From positions 737,001 through 801,000 of the forward strand of contig NC_065423.1 in assembly GCF_024362695.1 (NCBI RefSeq): a DNA stretch of 64,000 nt, given 5' to 3'. The notes under the pieces are model-generated. The model ran no database searches and was not told the DNA's origin. It saw nothing but the letters and a program-made list of their open reading frames with translations. The stretch is from Pectinophora gossypiella (lineage: Eukaryota > Arthropoda > Insecta > Lepidoptera > Gelechiidae). The translations under genes and the position numbers were made by a program. Positions 23,701 to 38,700 of this stretch are shown here, in pieces (position 1 is the stretch's first letter; the number at the start of each line of letters is the position of its first letter).

Positions 23701-26700
23701 ACCTTGAAGATGATATTTAATTATTCACAGAGTTATTACAAAAATATACTAAGGACGTTACCTGAAGAGTGAAGACATTATCTGGGTGCTTCTCCAAAAA
23801 AGATTAAAAAGGCCAAAGGCTGTATGGGCTAAGTTCCCTTTGCGAGACTAAAAGATAAACTAGGTTTAAAATATAATCCGTGGTACGAAAAAAGTTCCGC
23901 GGCCGCGGCGCTACTGTCTGCTAATTCTATGTCAGCATTATTACGACTTGTCAATTAGTTTCATTAATATCCGCCGACTTCTATCGCGGTGCAGATTATT
24001 TTATTACTTTAATCTTAGTTTATCTTTAGTCCTCGTGTTGTAATAACAATGTGAATCTGTAAAAGAATCAAAATTAAAAGAAGGATTTAAGTATTATCCT
24101 TTTTGCAAACAGTTCTTTTTTCAAATTCGCGAAGAGCGTACTCCCCAATAGAGATTTCGGGTCAGTCTAAATATGTATAACAATGATGTCATCATCATCA
24201 TCTCTCTCTTTGTCGTTTTTCACAGGGTCCGCTTACCTAAACTGAAGATTTGACAGGTCCGGTTTTTTACAGAAGCGAATGCCTGTCTGACCTTCCTACT
24301 CGCGAAAGGAAAAGCACCCTAATATAGGTTAGGTTCACGTACCACCGAAAATTCATTTCTCGGGAATGTGGTTTCCTCACGATGTTTTCCTTCACCGTTG
24401 AACACAATTAATAAAAAAAAAACAATCAGTCGTTGTGATAATAATTTATGATCCAAACATAAAAAGAGACTGTAATATAATAAACGGCACTATGTATAAT
24501 AATGATGTAAAAGGAAATATTACATCGGAAACATGGATATAGTTTTATGAATGTAGCTTAGGAAGTTATATTTATATGTTGGACGGATCCGCCCTTATCG
24601 CGGAATGCTATTGATGTTGTATGGTCTCGCAATAAAGCTATATTTAGCACTCGATACAGAATGATGTAGTATTTTTGGATAATATTTTTGCCAACGTTTG
24701 TTATCTCTTTCTATATTATGTATTGCGTTTATACAAGCGTCTTATTGTCTAATGTAGACTTTATGTGCCAAATCTAATGATCCACTCTCTGAATACTTTT
24801 TGTTTAATTCCAGTTCTGGGCTGGCTACGACGCGAAGTATCCCGGGGCTACTCGGTGGGTCAATTCTGGTACCTGGTGGGCGCCGAGTGGTGGTCATGTT
24901 GGCAGCAGTACTGTGCAGCAAGCGCCGCCTGCTGCCGTGCCGCGCCCAGGGTCTTGGACGATGCCATCGTGTGTGATGAGAGCTTCACTAGCAACTCTAC
25001 GGGTGAGTGTCATGTTGGCAGCAGTGTTAGTGGTGGACGTGTTGGCAGCAGTTCATCGCCGCTTTCTGTCGCACCGTAAGTGCTGTGCCGTGATGAAGTG
25101 TCCTTGGTGAGGTATCATATTGATTGGTTTGCAAAGGCTGTAATGAACCTCACTCAGCCTCTACACTACTAAGTCATCAGACATCTGGCATGGCTGGGAC
25201 AGGTTAGTTAGATCTGAATCTGAAGATAGTTCTGAATGTAATCTCCTGGCAACATTCTTGAATATGGTCTAATTTAGTATTGACCAGAAATAAACGTGAG
25301 CTCCAATGAATTTTTATAAAGGTTAAAGCTTGTTTTGGTTTATTCCAAAGTTAGCATAGCTTCTGCGGAAAAGCAATGACCACGACCAATATAACCAGAA
25401 ATACTCGTAAGCTCTTTTAAACTTTATTTGAGCTCCAATGCCTATTAAAACAACAATTGATAAAATAAGTAGGTTATTATGTGACCACTGTATCTATTCC
25501 AGAATCAATGGGCTCTCTGCTATGGCGGGCGGAGACAGCGTCGCTTGGCAGCGCAGGCTCAAGCAGTGGGGTCAGCTCCGCCGCGCCCCGAGCGCCCAGG
25601 CATCCCGGACCTGTGGATAACAAGCGGCTACTGGCTCCCAACCTACTGAAGGTGAGATGATGGTCATGTCAAGGGCGTAGCAGGTTTTATCACAGGCAGT
25701 GAAGACAGTCTCATCAAGCGGCAAAAGATGTTTGTAATGTGAAGAAATTGTGGAAGATTTTAAGTGCCAGAAGAGATGCGTTCTTGACATGGAATTTGTT
25801 ACGCACCCGTGGCTATAAGCATCTAGCGAAAGTCATCATCCTCCTGCCCCTATCTCACCCTAAGTGGGATCGGTACAACATGTATTCGTCTTCCATTAAT
25901 TTCTGACAGTCGTCATCTCAGTAATCATATTTGTCACACACATATCCTTATTTACACAATCCATCCATACTTTCTTGGGTAGGCCCCTATATGTCCTTAC
26001 AATGCTAAATATATAGCGAAAGTGATACTTAACAACTGTAGAGCTTGATGATTCCACCTTGCCCACGGGTTCATTTTGTCATCGTACTACAAGTGTCTTG
26101 CCCCCAGGTCCGCACGCTAACGGGTGAGGGCGGCCACCTGCGCCGCGACGTGACCCTCGCGCAGCACCGGGACTTCGAGCTGCTGCCCGACGCGCTGTGG
26201 CGGGCGCTGGCGCAGTGGTACGGCGGACCCGACCCGCTGCCTAGACAGGTAATACAGGGCTTATTATGGTGGTAGGATTCTGTATTTGGAGAGAGATCCT
26301 TCCAAGGTTTCACCGAAATAGTGGGTAAAAAATGCGATTTAAAAAATATATCGTCAAGTGAATTATTTCTGATTCTGATCTCGTCGACATTCGATATGCC
26401 ATTGTTGTTGTACTTATCTATTATTCAACATAAATCAGAATACACATAACTGACGCTCATTGTTATTGCAGGTGATAAGACCACCGAACTCCGATGTTGA
26501 GTTGGAGTTGTACCCTTTACATTTGAAACTGTTGCGTCACATTGCCAGTCCGCAAAGTAAGTATAAAAAAGTATAGCATATTTTTTCTGTCGTTCTATAT
26601 AACGCGACTAGGGTATGACTAAAAAAATTGATGACGCTGTTTCGCTCAAATCATCTTAGTTCACTGCGTTGTATGAGTGCGAAAAGATCAACCACGAAAC

Positions 26701-29700
26701 CTGGTAACAAAATTGTAATGCACTTCCAATTCCTATCATTCCATCTTCTTAGCTATTATACTTTGCAAATGGACGTAGATTAAAAAAATACCTGCTTCAG
26801 TTTTATCCTTCTTCTATCGTGTGGGTTGTTACGTGGATGATCAACTTCAGTTTTATTATTGAGCCACCAAAGACCCCTGACATGGGCGAGTGTATCCGTG
26901 CTAATGATGTGCAATGGACGATTAGCTTCAAGCGTTCCCGTGGCGCCCCCCGCAGGAGCGGGCGCGGGCGCGGGCGGCGCGGCGCTGTACAGCAGCGTGC
27001 CGCTGGCGCCGGCGCCGCCCGAGCGCCAGCTGGCCTACACCGCCGCCTTCTCGCGCCTCGCCACCGTCAAACAGGTGACCTCTATAAACGCAGCCAGCAC
27101 CAATACATTGCTATAAATTTCCTCATAACTTACTTTGCTTCAGTCTTAAAGCTTAAAAAGTATTTTTAATACGAATTCCCATTATCTTTTTTTTTTCTGA
27201 GACTCGGGCCGATTCTCTAGGCGGCGGCGTCTTAAGCCACGTTCGCGCCTGGCATGGAATGGAATCAACAGGCCTGGAATCTTCAGGCCTGTTGTCTCTC
27301 CATTTGTTCTGTAAAGTGGTGAATGACATAAGAAGCAAATCTTCAATAAGCCGAAATCTCGGACTTACAAAATTATTATTATTTACCTAACCTATTCTAT
27401 TTAACATGTTAAACCAAATCGACCAAAGGCATATAAATCCTTCAGGCTACTTTAGGAGATGTTTTTCATAAATTGACAATATAGTGTTTTTAATGACGGA
27501 CCTTTTAAATCTTAACTTAATTTATCTCCAGGTATCAGAGTTCCTCTGTCAAGCCCTAGGGCTGGCGCGTGAGGACATGCGCCTCTGGTCTCTGGGCAGC
27601 AATACAGTTCTGCTTGACGACGAGCGACCAACGTTACAAGAACTCAAATGTGATGAGAGGACCAGACTGCTCATAGAGGTTCGCAATGCTGACCTCACCT
27701 GGCCAGAGGAGATTGGAGCGCTGAGGTAAGACACTACTCTTTCTTCTATTAGGTTTTTCCCATTACGTATCTTGATAACCGTGTCATAAATGATTATCAC
27801 CTGGTGCTGACCAGGTGGCTAAAGGCGGCCTTATTGCTTGGAGCGATCTCTTCCAACAACTCAACTTTCGGCAGTTTCGCCATGCGCCAACTACGTAGCT
27901 GATTCCCAAAACTTAAACGGCCTGTAGACGTCATACTGCTGGGTTGGGGCTGGTGTACATGTGTCGTTTGATGCCGGCAGCATGTCTGCGGGCGGCGGGC
28001 GCGCCACGGAGCGGCGCGAGACGCTGATCGCGCCCAACCTGCCCGGCGCCACCGGCCTGCACAACCTGGGGAACACCTGCTTCATGAACGCCGCGCTGCA
28101 GTCCGTGAGTGCCCCTTGGATTTTATAAATAACACACTATGCATATATTTGTATTTATCCAAGTCCAAAAACGATCCAAGTCCAAAGTGACCAAACACGA
28201 TCTATCTTCTCCGTTATGTCTCTAGGCTGCAGTTTCCTAAAAAATATGGTTAGATTTAGCCTTGATTGCAAATCGCGACAGATTTTAAATCATAACAAGA
28301 TCCAAATCATTTTCTTTGCAATGTTGTTTTATGCGTAATATTTTCTGGAATCGACCTTAGGTTCTGCTCGTTATGCTTTAGCACAACCGTAACCTAATCA
28401 GAAATCCAACTTCTCGTAACTCGTAAAAATAACTCGGCTGAATGTTATTGTGAATATTAATTGCAGGTATGGAACACCGGTCCCCTAACGAGGTACTTCA
28501 ACTCGGGCATGCATTTATACGAAGTGAACACAACCAACCCGCTCGGAACCAAAGGAGCTTTGGCGTTGCGTTACGGGGAGCTCTGTAAGGAGGTAACGTA
28601 CAATCGCTTGTTTTTTATTTATTTATTTAGGACACGCAACGTGTTACCAAACTGTTCACAATTTCGGCTACTTCTATGTTGCATATGGCGCAAGAGAAGT
28701 ATTTCAAGGTCGCTGAATTCCATGGCATCTACTTACCCCGGTGGGAAATATTTTTTACCACAATTTGGTTGGGCGAATCTACTATGTAAGGTGTCATAAA
28801 GGTTACTTGTGTCACAGCCAGCTCGAGCGTTCAATACCTTTTACCCATTACTTCACAAATTAACCTTCATATACCTGGTTACTTGCAGGGAATCTTTATT
28901 CTCCCGTCCTCCTAACCCTTGCAATTTATTCCTTGTTTTTAAGCAAAACAAAACTACAAGTAAATGACTAACAAGAAACACCCCTACAATCTCCCAGGTA
29001 TGGTCCTGCAGCGCCCGCTCGGTGGCTCCACTCCGGGTCCGGTGGTGCGTGTCTCGCCACGCGCGCCACTTGGCCGGCGGCCAGCAGCACGACGCCCAGG
29101 AGCTGCTGGCGTGGCTGCTGGACACGCTGCATGAAGACTTGAACAGGGCCGTGCCGCCGCCTCATCCACAGCATCGGGACTCTGATGGACGACCTGACCA
29201 GGTAAGATCCATAACACGAACCGCATATATACGTCCCATTCCGGGGACACAGGTCTCCCCATCAACCCAAATCTAACTGAACTCAAACCTTGAAGTCGTG
29301 AATCCTACGCTCTAATCACTTAGACTCTTAAATGTTACATTTGGCGTGTTACCTCTACGTTACCCAACCCTAACTCCTTCCAGAAGTTCAGAAGTCTCCG
29401 GTAATTTATAAATCTTTTTTTTTTTGACGACTACAATAAGTCACTTTCAGGACAAAGATTTCGCAGACCGTTGACCCCGTTGTTGAAATTAAGTATTTTT
29501 ATCTGTTTTCGTTCTATAGGCTCTAAGGTGTCACATTGATTTCAAACTTGAAAGCAGCAGCCTCTCTTTAGAGTTGAACGATTCGAACGATGTTGAAAGA
29601 CCGCGAGTCAGAATGCCCAATTTCCTACTTAACTCAATGCTAATATTTTTAATAAATGCGACACCTTTCTCGCGCGATACGGTTTGATCGATTTACACAT

Positions 29701-32700
29701 GACTGGAAACTAAAACGATTATCTTGAAAGATAGTATAACATTGGAATTCTTCATACCTTTAGGTGGTGGCAGCAGAAGCGTGGGAGGCGCACACGGCTC
29801 GTAACAGTTCCATCATCACAGAGCTGTTCTACGGGCAGCTCAAGTCGAAGGTGCGCTGCGACACGTGCGGCCGCGACTCGGTGCGCTTCGACGCCTTCAA
29901 CATGCTCTCACTGCCGCTGCCCATGGAGAGCTACGTGCGCGCCGAGATCAGAGGTCAGGATGCACAGATTACTTCATTACTCAAGACAATACGGATTTAA
30001 TACTGAAAATAAACGTTTTCTGATTTTACTATGCCACTTAAATTCACAAATAATTGATGCCTGAAAAACGCCTGGCAGGCCAATCCGAGCTTACCATCGA
30101 TAATTGTTACTTAGAGTCGCTCACGATAACTTGATTTCATTGTCTGTCTTGTCTGTGGCGGAAAAAAATATAGCCCGTGTGTGTAATAACGACATTCTTC
30201 TATGGAGTGTTTGGGATGTGCTTCAGGCAAGATTTATACGCTAGGGAGATGATGACAAATATGTTTTATGTTATTTGCAGTGATGTTGCTGGATGGGTCT
30301 GTGCCAGTGAAGTATGGCGTGCGCGTCAACTCTGAAGGCACCTACCTAGACCTCAAGAAGAGACTGAGCGAGCTCTGCGGCTTGCCACCCGAATCGTGAG
30401 TATATTGTATACTAGCTGTTGCCCGCAACTTGACGTGAAACCTTACTATTTAAACTATAGAATTTTCATACAATCTTTGTTACCTCTGTTTACCCTTTTG
30501 GGGATTAATTCAAAATCCCGTCTTAGTGAGCACCTACGTCCTGAAAGAAACCCCCATGCAAAATTTGAGACCCCTAGCATTTGTAGTTTCTAAGATTTCG
30601 TGATGAGAGAGCCAACCAGTGAGTGACCTTTGGCTTTAAAAATGCAATAAAATACCGTAAAATACCGCTTAAAAGAAAGACGGAGAATCGAATTACATTA
30701 CATAGGTAGTAAAACCCACCAAAATTATTATTTCATTTCAAAATACACTCTGGTTGTTGTCTTTCTTTTTCGAATCAAATCAATCAACATTGTGTAACCC
30801 GCTTTTTCGAATCAAATCAATCAACATTGTGTAACCCGAACGAGTTGCGAAGCAGGTAATTGGTCAATTCCTCACCGATCGTCTCCTTTCCCATTTGGTG
30901 GAATGCCAACCTGATACATTATTAATAAACCCTTTCCATGGCAGGATGCTGCTAGTGGAGCTGTCGGGCGCGACGATCGGCCGCGTGATGGACGACGGCG
31001 CCAAGATCTCCGCGCTGGCGGCGGGCGGCGGCGCGCTGCTGGCCTACGAGGCGCCGCAGCAGCCCGCGCCGGCGGGGCCGCACCCACTTGACGACGAGCG
31101 ATGCCCGCACACCGGTACTGACATACTAGCCGCACTACTCCTGATGACGTACATAATTACCGTAGACAAAGCGCGTTATACAAAAAAATGACGAAAACTA
31201 TCCATACATTCATTTTCCGCGGTATATAGATCGTACGTACGCGAGACGAATTCGTACCACGCCGTTTAAGACTGCTCACAGTCCGTGATATGTCCAGTAG
31301 TAGAAGTAATCCACACTGCCGCATCGTGTTGCTCGATCGTCGTCATAAAACTTCATAAAATCATAAAGACGATAACCAATCTACACATACAGTTGTCAGA
31401 CATTTGTCAGAGTCCACCATCGTCGCCACTAGGAGACATCGGGGGATATCGCCCCACATCACAAGACATCCTATCCCGCGATTTTTGCATACAGTCGAAA
31501 AGAAAAGTAGTCGTCTAATTAAGTCTGGTAACGTCAGAAATCACACATGATACATGTCGCTCGATAAAATGTCCCTAGTGCGGACGAGGCTTAGTAGTAT
31601 AAGCTGGCTAAACATATGGTATCCCCCCTCAGAGGAGAGCGGTCCCGCGCCAGCAGCGGCGGCGGAGGTGAGTGTGGGCGGCGCCACTTCCTCACTGTGC
31701 ATGCCGGCACTCTTCTGCTTCAAGGTTAGACGAAAGCACGGACTCACACACACACACCTACATGAGTACAGGCATACATTACACTGTGACACTACTGTTT
31801 TAATTGCCCGAAATTTAAAAGAGGTTTTTGTGTGCTGCATTGGTACTGACCGAATCTATATTGCTACGCACACTATTCTGATCTTCAATTTACGAGCTAC
31901 TGACACAATTGATCTTTTTTCTAATTTGCTCTAAAAATGGATATCCAGTTTATTCTGGCCTGTTTATTTGTAAATCAACCTTAAAATAAGAACGAAATAA
32001 AAGATACAGGTAGTCAATTTTTAAATTCGGGCAGTGGAAACAACTTAGGGCCTGTTCAAAATAATGGTGGAGGGTGAACAGAGAGTAAATTCTAGGCATT
32101 CAATTAATTGGAATAACTGTTATACTAATACAAATGTAAGATAAACACTAATACAACCTAACCATTCTTTGTGGTCTGTAAATAATCCTGTATATACTAA
32201 TTATATATGTACAGTTGTAAAAACCTTTCTTAGATATTTGTATGTTGTATTTATAAAACTGTTGGTCACGATTTCCAAATTATATGTCACAGATCCCATC
32301 CCATTGATATTCTACTTGATCACAGCGAGAAGGTAATATTGAAACAATATAATATAATGTACAGACTATCAACGACAATAAAAAAACACAAATTTCACAA
32401 AGTACAGCGATAGTGACGTCACTAGTATTAAGGAAATATTGTTCGATTAGTGACAAACATTTGCGAGTAAATAGCGAATATCATGTAACATAAACAGCCT
32501 ATATACGTCCTATTGCTGGGCACATACCTCCCCTCGGTCAGCAAGAGGGGGTATGGACTATACTCCACCAAGCTGCTCCGCTTCGGAATATTGATGCACG
32601 TAGAATTAAATCCTAAAGACATCCAAACTAAAGTAAAACCCAGACCGGGTAAGGTAAATCTACCTTGGTTCCCGATAAGTATTGGTGCGGGGCGAAGACG

Positions 32701-35700
32701 TAACATACGTCGTATACGTAACGTTATATACGTTCTATACGCAAGGTACACCAGACGTTTAGGAGACACATTTATTCACAAAAGTCTCGTTCAGCGGTCC
32801 CCTTTCTTGCATCCCTAACAGTGAGTTTCAACCAAAGTGGATAGGAGAAAAGACGAGAGTTGATGAGCAAGAATAGACCAATCACCGCAAGGTAGAGGGC
32901 GACATGCAGACTCTGTGATTGGTCAAGTCTACAGGTCTTCGCTTCTCTCGTCTTTGGTGAAAGGAAACCCACCGAATCGAATTTGTAAATGCTTCCATCA
33001 TACACTGGTTTTCTTTGAGTTTGTCACTTTTCCAGAAATATTTCCGAAATATGTGTGGCGTCGCTTTCGCCACATCCAAACCACAATTAAAACGACATCG
33101 AAGACACGTTTCTGCTAGTTCTTCCTATATTTTCCCTTTATTTTCAGTGTCTTTCATTGGAATTCATTAGTTCACAGTTAGTGTAGTGATGGTAGAATCA
33201 TCCCATTGTTTTGTTAAGCCTTGGAGCCACGCTATGTAGGCTTATGTTTGGTTACACGTTTTTGAATGTTGTGTGTTAATCTCTTGGTGTTTTTGGATAC
33301 TTTTTTAATGTGATTATTAGCTGATTCGTACTCGACAGGCAAGGTCGCTGAAACCCTACCTTGCTATGTAACGTAGATAATTATTACTTTTTGAAACAGT
33401 CCCATTAAATCTCCATTATTATTTGACACATGCCATATCTCAGAATTTGGAACTACTTCTAAACTATTCGATCTCTGTGATATTTTCCTTAGTCGAACAA
33501 ACTAAGTACATTTAAAGCTCGCATTCGATATTTGGAATCGAAATTAATACAAATCCTACGACGAGATGTAAGTGTGGCATGGCCCTAAGTCCATCTAGCT
33601 GTTTTTTATGCGACTTATTTTACATTTTCGTCAGACGGCTTTCGCACTCTACTCGCAAAAATAGACATAAGCCAAATTGTGAACCCAGAATCGAAATTCG
33701 TTAAAAAATGAAATAGTTACTGTTATCCGAAATCAAGTAAGTAATTAAAAAGAAATGTCAACAGGAACTCGTGATGTCACATGTTACTATGTAGTGCCAT
33801 ACAAGCTACTTACAAATTTAGCTAAAACGGGACTTCCCCCAACACTGACTTTAAGTATTTGTATCTTCGGCGTCAGATGAGATATTGAAAACCGGATTTC
33901 AGATATATCTTCAGAATGTTCACGTGAGTAAATGAACTAGGAATAAAAACCAGTGAACTACCCTATTGGGATCTATGAGGCTTATTACCCGTTATGAGCC
34001 TTCCCCCTTGGCTGTGGTTGCAGCGCTCGCGGTCGGAGACGCTGATGTCGCAGTCGCCACCCAACTCGTTCGCTCACTACACCAACGGGCACCGCTCCAC
34101 CACACTGCCGCGGGATTTGTCCGAGTTGAAGAGGTGAGCAGGAGTTTTACATAGTAGAGTGGATTTTGGTATTCGGTTAAAATTTCGAAATTCGATTCTC
34201 AAAAATCAGATTGTTTTAGACATATCGTCGCCTTATAGTCGTAAGACCGTGCGTCCTTTTAAACTCCAAAAGGACAAAACTGTGGAAATTTCGGCTTTCT
34301 GAGGTGGAGGTGAAAACCACGTAAGCGCCTTGTTGAAAAATGACACTCGTTTGTGATTTTTGTTAATAAAACCTCGCAATAGACAAGCTTGTTTCAGTTC
34401 AGGTAAAAGTTTGTAGTCTGAATTTTAACTCGAAATTAAATTAAAAGAAATCAACGTTTTGTTGAAGAAAATCAGATCAGAATGTGATTTTTCAAAAATG
34501 CGCATATGTGGTATTCACTTTATGGCGACAATATTGAAACTATCCTTGCTATTATTCATATTTTCAGGGGGATGTTCGTGATATTCAGTTACTATCTTGT
34601 AATTATTAATAAAATAAAAGTTTAAATAAAATAAATTATAACCCTGTCGTAATAACATATTTGAAATTTAGTGGAATTTGGTTTTAATTTCTCAAATATT
34701 TTAAAGCAAAAGGGTTCTAATTTCCCTCAGATCGGAGCCAGCGGGCCACAGCTCCCCGACCCTCAGCGTGAAGTCCCTGCCCCCGGGCTCCCCGCGCCTG
34801 CCCCGCAAGTCTGACTCGTCCCCGGGCAGCATGCAGCACATGAACCGCCGACCGCTCGATCTGTGTGCACAACCGGTACACTACCTCGTGGCTGTGCATA
34901 GGTAACTTGTTCATATTGAACTTAATTTCGTACTTTAAGGTGATTCGTTTTCCATACAAAAGTTGATGCAGTGCTACAGGAAAACGGATAGAGGAATATT
35001 GTTATAAAACCGATAAATAGTAATATTTTGGTGTATTATTTTCGCAAACTAACAAAAATTTAGGGTCCGAATACGAGAAGTACCATATTTCAGACCCTCA
35101 ATTTTGATCAATTCTACATTTGTAGTGGTGCAGATTACAGTGTATTTGCTGAGCGTGTAGTGGTGTCAATGTTAGTTTGTGTGCGTGATAGTTTTTTTTT
35201 CTCTAAAGGCTTTGACTACTTGACAAGTGTAATAGAATGTCAGTGACAATTTATAAAGAGATTTTGTATGAATAAATAAAAAACTAAAAATACTACAATC
35301 TGAGAAAAGGAATATTGGAAAAATATTTTTGTTTTAACGCATATTATTTAAACATTTTTAAATAATGGGTAAGTACCGTGTTTTAAAAGAGGACATACAC
35401 TTCTCATCAAAAAAATCGAAACACTTCCGTTTTCATTGTTTCTGTCCGAATTTAACACAAAAAAGAATTCATACGATGAAAAAAAATACATAAATGTATA
35501 GCTGGCAGTTTGGCCATTACAGTAATAAGCGAAAATTCTAAATTCAAAATTAGAATTTCATTTGTTTATCTTATAAACGAAATGAATCACTGTTTTGAGA
35601 CAAATGTGTGTTTAGGGTTGGAGTACATTTAGCGTTTAAAAACTAAAAATTGGCGCCTATCCTTAAACTTTTTGTTTTTTATTTCAATACTGTGACTTTG

Positions 35701-38700
35701 GGACGTCTGAAAAAAGGTTTTTTTTCTAAAACGTATGGATACTTCGCCCACAGAAGCCGCCCAAGTTGTGGCATTGCTGGATTCTGGCCTTAGTCAGCGT
35801 GTTGTGGCTGCAAGACTGCATCTAAGCCTGTCATCTGTTCATAGAGTCTATAAACGTTATCGGGAGACTGGTTTGTTCACGCGCCGTTCAGGATCTGGCA
35901 GGAATCGGGTCACTTCTGAGCGAGATGATCGATTTATTGTAACAACTTCTTTAAGAAATCGACGCCTTAACGCTTTTCAACTGCAGCAGCGGCTTCGTGT
36001 TGTACGAAGGGTGGCTGTAAGTGACTCTACAATTAGAAGAAGGTTGAAGGATCGTGGACTGGTACCGCATAAGCCAGCAAATGGGCCGAAATTAACTGCA
36101 GACCATCGAAGAGCGCGCCTTAACTTTGCACGTGAGCACCTAAATTGGTCATACCTACAGTGGAGCAAAGTTCTCTTTTCTGATGAGTGTAAAATTATGC
36201 TGTATGGTAACGACGGAAGGAACAAGGTCTACAGAAGAGACGGAGAACGCTATGCACAATGCTGCATTGAAGAAAAGGTCAGCTATGGTGGCGGTTCGTG
36301 GACGGTTTGGGGAGGAATCAGCGCCGACGGTAAGACAGAGCTTGCTTTCGTGTCTGGGCCACGTCTGCCTGCACTAAACTGTCATCGGTACGTCGAAGAG
36401 TGTCTCGAGCCTCATGTGATGCCCTATGCACATTTTATTGGCAACGGCTTCATATTCATGCACGACAATGCTAGGGCTCACACCGCGGGCGTCGTACGAG
36501 ATTATCTTAACGAAGTCGATATCTCTATTATGGAATGGCCAGCAAGAAGCCCGGACATGAATCCCATTGAACATCTGTGGGATGAATTAAAGAGACGAAT
36601 TCGAGCAAGAGATCCTGCCCCAGAAACACTTAGCCAGCTGCAAGATGCAATCCAAGAGGAATGGGACAATATACCACAGCATGTGATCGTGACTCTCATC
36701 CGATCGATGAAGAACCGTATGGAAGCAGTAATTAGAGCTCGGGGAGGGAATACAAGTTATTAAATAAACGTTTTTTAGCTTTTTTTTTCATTTACGTGTG
36801 TTGTTTTATCCATTTCCTTTATACTCCATACGGAATAAAAATGACTCATTTAACAAAATACGAAACCTATGAAAAATTCATTTAAATTTAGAACATTAAC
36901 ATTAAGATTTGATAAGCTCATATTACTCACTATTAAACGACATTTAACATTTATTCCTAAATGTACACATTTTTCTGATAATCCTGACAAAACGTAAACT
37001 TGCAAGGTGTTTCGATTTTTTTGATGAGAAGTGTATATTATAATAAAAAATCAATACATAAAATGAAATGGCTGTATGGGCATAGTTGCATTTGCCGGCC
37101 TAAATAGTAGTCATTTATAATTAATTGTTTTTCCATCCAACATACAGATCAAAGATACAGATTTATTTATATTCTCTTTGCCGCGGACTTTTTGGTGGGA
37201 CCGGGAACGGGAAGGTTGCTTTCTTCATTGAATAATCTAAATAATCAATACGAAGTGGTGTTTTGTGGTTAATGATCACATTAAGTTAGTCGGAAAACAT
37301 TCCCGATAGTATTATTAAATCGGAATATTCAATAAACAAAGTATACCTATCTATTTTCGCTTTGCGCCAACAAGCCGCTTACTTCGTTTGGGGTTCGGAG
37401 TAGGAGTCTGTGTGGGAGCTTAGGTTTCATCATTTCATTAATCATCATTAAGAAAAAAAAACACAAGACATGGCTGTATGGGCATAGATCCCTTTGCCTT
37501 GCCCGTTGGGAAAAAAAATAAGATAAATTTTGAAATTCTTATGTATAATAAACAAACATCACAAACATCATGACAGATCTAAAACTAACGAAAATCTTTT
37601 TTCTTTTTTCTATTTGACTTATTTATGAATTTTAATCAAGAAAACGTGATAATAAGTTCGATAGCAACCAGTTCAGGTCCCCGAAACAGCCCATTTCAGG
37701 CCGCGTATATATGGAAATACTACTTCAATACGTCCCAGCCTCGTCTTTTTTTAACGTCCTCGTTAAAAAAAGACATCCTAACCTGAACTAACTTAACCTA
37801 ACAATAAACACCACGCGTAAATATAAGTCCAGAAATGCGCTGCAAGTCGTCTGGACTGGGCGCGAAAACAACATAGAATTCGATTAGCTGCTAAGTGTCC
37901 CGCATGCTATCACCAGCTGTCACTGACATACGTATGAAGTCCCGCGGATTTTATTGGAACTAAATGACAAGTCATAATAATTATATGCGGATACTGCGAC
38001 ATCAGCGCCGTGCTTGCGGGACGTCCTGAAGCGCTATTACATCTTTCAAACGCGATGCGTCAAAGTTTGAACCGACGCAATTTAGGAAAAATCTACCTTA
38101 TTATTATTGTACTGTGATCGTTATTTGTAAAATCATACAATACATATACACAATTCTTTATACACAATATAATTATTATGACTTATTGTGGACTTTTCGG
38201 TAGACCTACAAAAAAGGAACAATTCAACCATACGTTGTTTTGTTATATCTCAATGGGCCCAGGCAGCGTTTTCGCCGAAAGCTCCAAGTCGGCTATATTT
38301 GTAACGATAATTATGTTTGACATTCATCATCATTTTTGAACCATTTTATACAAAAAAAAAATACTTGTATAAATTATATACCCTAAAGCACGCCCATGAA
38401 TCACTCTACTCATTGGTGAAAACCGTATGAAAATCCGTTCAGTAGTTTTTTAGTTAGCCGCATGTTCACTGATGCGATTAATGCCTGTTAGAATTTTACA
38501 AAATAACAAATACGGAAATTACGGAAGGTACTTTAGTGCAAAGTACATACAAAAAAATACAAAAAGTAAAAACAACTAAAACATGCACTTGGGTTTGAAC
38601 CGTGAAACTTAAGAATGGCGGCGACTGCTTTACCAAATGCGCCATTTAGAAGTTACAAGTAGACTTCAAATTATGCATCTCTTTTAATAGCTAACCTAGT

